Shown here piece after piece: positions 61,280 through 64,000 of a stretch of 64,000 nt of DNA (position 1 is its first letter; every line of letters begins with the position of its first letter). The notes below the pieces were generated by a model. The model saw only the letters and a program-made list of their open reading frames with translations. It was not told the DNA's origin and searched no databases. Origin of the DNA: Salipaludibacillus sp047795645 (GTDB taxonomy: Bacteria; Bacillota; Bacilli; Bacillales; Salisediminibacteriaceae); contig NZ_CP181045.1 in assembly GCF_047795645.1 (NCBI RefSeq), forward strand, positions 1,798,001-1,862,000, read 5' to 3'. Both the position numbers and the translations under genes were made by a program.

Positions 61280-61642
61280 ATGTTTTTTCAACAGCCAAAC
61301 AACCACCATCCGTTTCCGAATGCCTATCATCAACAATCTTATTATCCACCAGAGCCTCCACCACAATATTGGTCAGGTCCACAACCTGGTCCAGGACCTT
61401 ATTATCAACAACCGCCATATCATGGATACGCACCACCGCAACATCCTGGTCCTTATTCGCAATTTGGACAGCAAGTACCGCAACAAAAACCGCCGTCCAA
61501 ATTTATGAACGCGTTCCAATCTGCAGACGGAAAGTTCGATTTTCAAAAAACGATGACAACGATGGATCAAGTGGTGAAAACCGCCTCGCATGTCAGTCCG
61601 CTCGTTAAACAAGTCGGAGGATTCTTTATTAAAAAGCCGTAA
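61280..61642 (+). CDS. YppG-like proline/glutamine-rich protein
   Basis: A 120-residue protein with a Pro/Gln/Tyr/His-rich N-terminal half (residues 1-75, PPEPPPQYW and PPYHGYAPPQHPG) and a conserved C-terminal part (FMNAFQSADGKFDFQKTM, VKTASHVSPLVKQVG). This matches the YppG-like family of spore formers, role unknown. The ATG at 61280 follows AAGGAGG; a GTG at 61277 is adjacent. Directly follows hsp20. Confidence 0.8.
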   Translation: MFFQQPNNHHPFPNAYHQQSYYPPEPPPQYWSGPQPGPGPYYQQPPYHGYAPPQHPGPYSQFGQQVPQQKPPSKFMNAFQSADGKFDFQKTMTTMDQVVKTASHVSPLVKQVGGFFIKKP

Positions 61643-61672
61643 ATGGGAGAGTACCGCTCTTCCATTTTTTTC
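61643..61672 (+). terminator. Terminator after the YppG-like gene
   Basis: ATGGGAGAG pairs with CTCTTCCAT (one G-T pair) and is followed by T6 and CTC. Confidence 0.8.
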
Positions 61673-61754
61673 TCGTCATCCTTATAAACAGATATAATTA
61701 ATTTAAACCTTGTGTATGATAGAATAAAAATAGAATACAAAGGAGTTGGTCGTA

Positions 61755-62504
61755 ATGAATCAAACAATCGAGACAATTTTGAACCATCGATCTATCCGTA
61801 ATTTTAAAGATCAAGCATTAACAGAAGAACAAGTAATCCAAATAGTCGAAGCGGCACAAATGGCTTCTACGTCAAGTTATATACAAGCCTATTCCATTAT
61901 TGGTATTGAAAATAAAGAAACGAAAGCCAAGCTCGCTGAACTTTCTGGAAATCAACCATATGTCGAAAAGAATGGTCATTTTTTTGTTTTCTGCGCCGAT
62001 CTCTATCGTCATACCATTGCTGCTGACATGGAAAAGACAGACATTAAGCCTGCTATTGAAACAACCGAGAAATTTATGGTTGCTGTCATCGATGCAAGCC
62101 TCGCTGCGCAGAATGCAGCAATTGCTTCTGAGTCTATAGGGCTTGGTATGTGCTACATAGGTGGATTACGAAATGAAATCGAAAAAGTTTCAGAGCTACT
62201 ACAACTTCCTAATTATGTCATTCCACTGTTTGGGATGGCTGTTGGGGTCCCTGATGCAGAAACCGATCAAAAACCTAGGTTTCCGGTAGAGAGCATCTAT
62301 TACAAAGAGTCCTATCCAACGGATCGACAAGCGATAATGAAGGATCTTGTTACATACAATCAAACAATTTCCGCTTATTACTCCGATCGTACAAATGGCG
62401 AACGAAAAGATAGCTGGACAGAGCAAATGACTCGTATGCTCAGCACACCTCGTCGGACTCAGATAAAAGATTTTGTCCAAGGAAAAGGTTTTCTAAAATC
62501 ATAG
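61755..62504 (+). CDS. nfrA: FMN-dependent NADPH oxidoreductase, NfrA type
   Basis: A 249-residue nitroreductase-fold flavoprotein. FMN and dimer motifs: NHRSIRNFKD (residues 10-19), QMASTSSYIQAYS and GLGMCYIGGLRN, then AVGVPDAETDQKPRFPVE. Closely resembles B. subtilis NfrA1, which reduces nitro compounds and flavins and is a stress gene. ATG at 61755 follows AAAGGAGTTGG; an in-frame codon nine bases earlier lacks a site. No partner gene is apparent. Confidence 0.92.
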   Translation: MNQTIETILNHRSIRNFKDQALTEEQVIQIVEAAQMASTSSYIQAYSIIGIENKETKAKLAELSGNQPYVEKNGHFFVFCADLYRHTIAADMEKTDIKPAIETTEKFMVAVIDASLAAQNAAIASESIGLGMCYIGGLRNEIEKVSELLQLPNYVIPLFGMAVGVPDAETDQKPRFPVESIYYKESYPTDRQAIMKDLVTYNQTISAYYSDRTNGERKDSWTEQMTRMLSTPRRTQIKDFVQGKGFLKS

Positions 62505-62576
62505 AATTAATGGTAGCTTCACTGTTATACTATTTTAGACAGTAGATTTTACTTAAACTATTTAGGGGGATCGCTT

Positions 62577-63041
62577 ATGACTAAAAAGATGAACGTCGAA
62601 AGCTTTAATTTAGACCATACAAAAGTAAAAGCTCCTTACATTCGATTAGCTGGTACGACTGAAGGGGCTAACGGAGACACAATCTACAAATACGATTTAC
62701 GCTTTTGCCAACCAAATCAAGATCATATGAATATGCCAGGCCTTCACTCATTAGAACACATGATGGCCGAGTTCAGCCGCGATCACCACACACAAATTGT
62801 TGACGTTAGTCCGATGGGATGCCAAACAGGCTTCTACCTTTCAATAATTAATGATGACAGCTATGATAACGTCCTAGAGCTACTAGAGAAAACGTTACAT
62901 GATGTCCTTAAAGCAACAGACGTCCCTGCTTGTAATGAAGTACAATGTGGATGGGCTGCATCTCACTCCTTGGAAGGTGCAAAAGAAATCGCCCAAGGAA
63001 TGCTTGACAAAAAAGGAGAATGGACAGAAATTTTCGCTTAA
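62577..63041 (+). CDS. luxS: S-ribosylhomocysteine lyase LuxS
   Basis: A 154-residue iron-dependent lyase that splits S-ribosylhomocysteine to homocysteine and DPD, the autoinducer-2 precursor. The HSLEH metal motif (about residues 58-62), the catalytic Cys in MGCQTGFY and the Cys ligand in EVQCGWAA are all present. GGGGGATCGCTT precedes the ATG. The gene stands alone, with a strong terminator downstream. It closes the methyl cycle and may also supply signal. Confidence 0.96.
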   Translation: MTKKMNVESFNLDHTKVKAPYIRLAGTTEGANGDTIYKYDLRFCQPNQDHMNMPGLHSLEHMMAEFSRDHHTQIVDVSPMGCQTGFYLSIINDDSYDNVLELLEKTLHDVLKATDVPACNEVQCGWAASHSLEGAKEIAQGMLDKKGEWTEIFA

Positions 63042-63082
63042 TTTCTCTTGAAGTAACAAATTTCAATTTATTCACAAAAAAA

Positions 63083-63122
63083 AATAAATAAATAAGCTAC
63101 GGAAGTCCGTAGCTTATTTATT
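63083..63122. terminator. Bidirectional terminator after luxS
   Basis: AATAAATAAGCTACGGA pairs with TCCGTAGCTTATTTATT around two bases. Confidence 0.87.
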
Positions 63123-63232
63123 ATGTAAATACAATTATTATAACTGAGAAGTACTCAAATGAATAACCACTGCGATTAGCTTGAATATCTTGATCTCCTT
63201 CTGAAAAAGTGCAAGACGCTTACAATACATTC

Positions 63233-63658
63233 TTATAGATTCTTCTCCATTGTCACATGAGGAATGTTTGCCTCGTAAAAACTATCTGAAATAGTCGAAT
63301 AGTTTAAGCTTTTGTAAAAGGGCTCTGCATGAATTTGCGCATTCAACTTCAACGATTGCAAATTGTTCTCTTTTGAATACACTTCCATCTTTCTCATAAT
63401 ATCAGCCCCCACACCTTTGCCTCTCTCATCAGATAAGACGCACACTCTTTCTGCCTTCGCTACAGATCCATGAATACGCAGTCTTCCAGCACCTACAGGG
63501 CACTCTTCCTTATAAGCGATAAAGTGAATGGATTGCTGTTCTTTCTCATCGACCTCTACTTCTTCCGGAACGCCTTGTTCAACTACAAATACTTTTCGCC
63601 TAACGTCATATACATGTTTTAGCTCTTCTTTTGTCTTTGCAACTTTAACTAGCGTCAT
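63233..63658 (-). CDS. yjcF: GNAT acetyltransferase (YjcF)
   Basis: A 141-residue GCN5-related N-acetyltransferase; core motifs RRKVFVVEQGVPEE and the acetyl-CoA loop VLSDERGKGVGADIM (Q/RxxGxG/A type) are present. B. subtilis YjcF is the homologue and sits next to yjcG as here. Substrate unknown. The start overlaps the yjcG stop by 14 bases, so the two genes are coupled. Sequence between it and the luxS terminator (63123-63232) shows nothing. Confidence 0.9.
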   Translation of the reverse strand: MTLVKVAKTKEELKHVYDVRRKVFVVEQGVPEEVEVDEKEQQSIHFIAYKEECPVGAGRLRIHGSVAKAERVCVLSDERGKGVGADIMRKMEVYSKENNLQSLKLNAQIHAEPFYKSLNYSTISDSFYEANIPHVTMEKNL

Positions 63659-64000
63659 TTCCCTTCTCCCCTAACATGAACGTTTCGTAAACTGTCCATA
63701 TACCATTATCAAGTTTACACAGCAAAGAAAATCGATCGATTGTTTCTTCATGACTAATCGACTCTAACTTTAACCGACCGAACACATCCGATAATTCATC
63801 ATAATTCATTTCTTGTCCTATCGTAATATGAGGTACAAAAGTGTGTTCTGAATCATTTTCCATTAAACCAGTGTTCAGGTTATCATGCAATGAAATCATC
63901 TCTTCATTCTCATGAGCCTTCATATAAATCGTATTTGTCACTGGATAGAACGAACTATACTTGTAAACATTTAACGTGAACGGATTTGCACTTGCAGAAA
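63645..64000 (-). CDS. yjcG: YjcG, 2'-5' RNA ligase-fold protein (C-terminal part, cut by window edge)
   Basis: The frame stays open to the right edge, so the GTG at 63941 is not the true start; residues before it read FTLNVYKYSSFYPV, a typical YjcG segment. The FVPHITIGQ motif is the second HxT/I phosphoesterase motif of the 2H superfamily; the first lies beyond the window. Members act on cyclic phosphodiester ends of RNA or similar; B. subtilis YjcG has been solved structurally but its substrate is unknown. Partner gene yjcF overlaps by 14 bases. Confidence 0.85.
   Translation of the reverse strand, partial: SASANPFTLNVYKYSSFYPVTNTIYMKAHENEEMISLHDNLNTGLMENDSEHTFVPHITIGQEMNYDELSDVFGRLKLESISHEETIDRFSLLCKLDNGIWTVYETFMLGEKGNDAS

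Noticed and set aside
1..64000. CRISPR arrays, restriction or antiphage systems, prophage and toxin-antitoxin modules
   Set aside because: No direct-repeat array, nuclease/helicase cluster, integrase or paired small toxin-antitoxin frames could be seen; the only mobile element is the IS.

Overview
The window reads as a chromosomal segment of an endospore-forming Bacillaceae. It is AT-rich, uses Bacillus-type strong ribosome binding sites with frequent TTG/GTG starts, and keeps Bacillus subtilis gene order over long stretches (the ylb, cta, yla, ykt, pdh/ykr and yku blocks). Spore genes (ylbJ, a YjcZ-like peptide, YlbD-type coat protein), the DapH/YkuR acetylase branch of lysine synthesis, LuxS and RNase J1 fit this. 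Extracytoplasmic lipoproteins with very acidic Glu/Asp/Asn linkers suggest a halophilic or alkaliphilic member; this last point is inference.

Layout. 1-10 kb: the ylb block (ylbN fragment, tmcAL/ylbM, ylbL, ylbJ, coaD, rsmD, ylbG, ylbF/ricF, ylbE, ylbD, ylbC, ylbB, ylbA), with a structured 210-bp element bounded by perfect inverted repeats upstream of rsmD. 10-19 kb: a YtvI-like permease, then caa3 cytochrome oxidase ctaBCDEF with divergent ctaA; ctaM (DUF420) lies where ctaG would be expected. An FNR/CRP-like palindrome sits over the presumed ctaB promoter. 19-24.7 kb: dps, pyc and an intact IS1182-like element lying in the pyc-ylaN gap, where ftsW is found in B. subtilis. 24.8-35.8 kb: ylaN, glsA, ylaL, phoH-type ylaK, a PNPOx-fold protein, ylaI, ylaH, ylaF (typA not present between them), suhB/yktC, yktB, yktA, speA. 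36-39 kb: three lipoproteins (LytM-type M23, NodB-type deacetylase, degenerate thioredoxin fold). 39-45 kb: pdhABCD and ykyA. 45-50 kb: def, rpoY, rnjA, a DUF4349 lipoprotein. 50-59 kb: two KTN/RCK potassium-gating proteins and two MscS channels interleaved with peroxiredoxin, dapH/ykuR, an HD-GYP protein, a glutaredoxin and UspA. 59-64 kb: an orphan ABC ATPase with degraded catalytic motifs, small membrane proteins, Hsp20, YppG, NfrA-type nitroreductase, luxS, yjcF and a yjcG fragment.

The genes are mostly housekeeping: respiration (caa3 with its heme A synthesis), carbon entry into the TCA cycle (Pyc, PDH), coenzyme A, RNA processing (RsmD, RNase J1, RicF, TmcAL), lysine/peptidoglycan precursors and osmotic or ion balance (Ktr, MscS). 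No prophage, CRISPR, restriction or antiphage island was seen.

The most unusual signal is a family of about 90-bp two-hairpin intergenic repeats: six copies in 64 kb, five beside intrinsic terminators and one inside the ctaA leader. Other points to check are two unannotated microproteins (33343-33483 and 59886-60005), the missing ftsW, typA and ctaG at their syntenic sites, the degenerate ABC ATPase, and the TIR-bounded element at 5521-5730.
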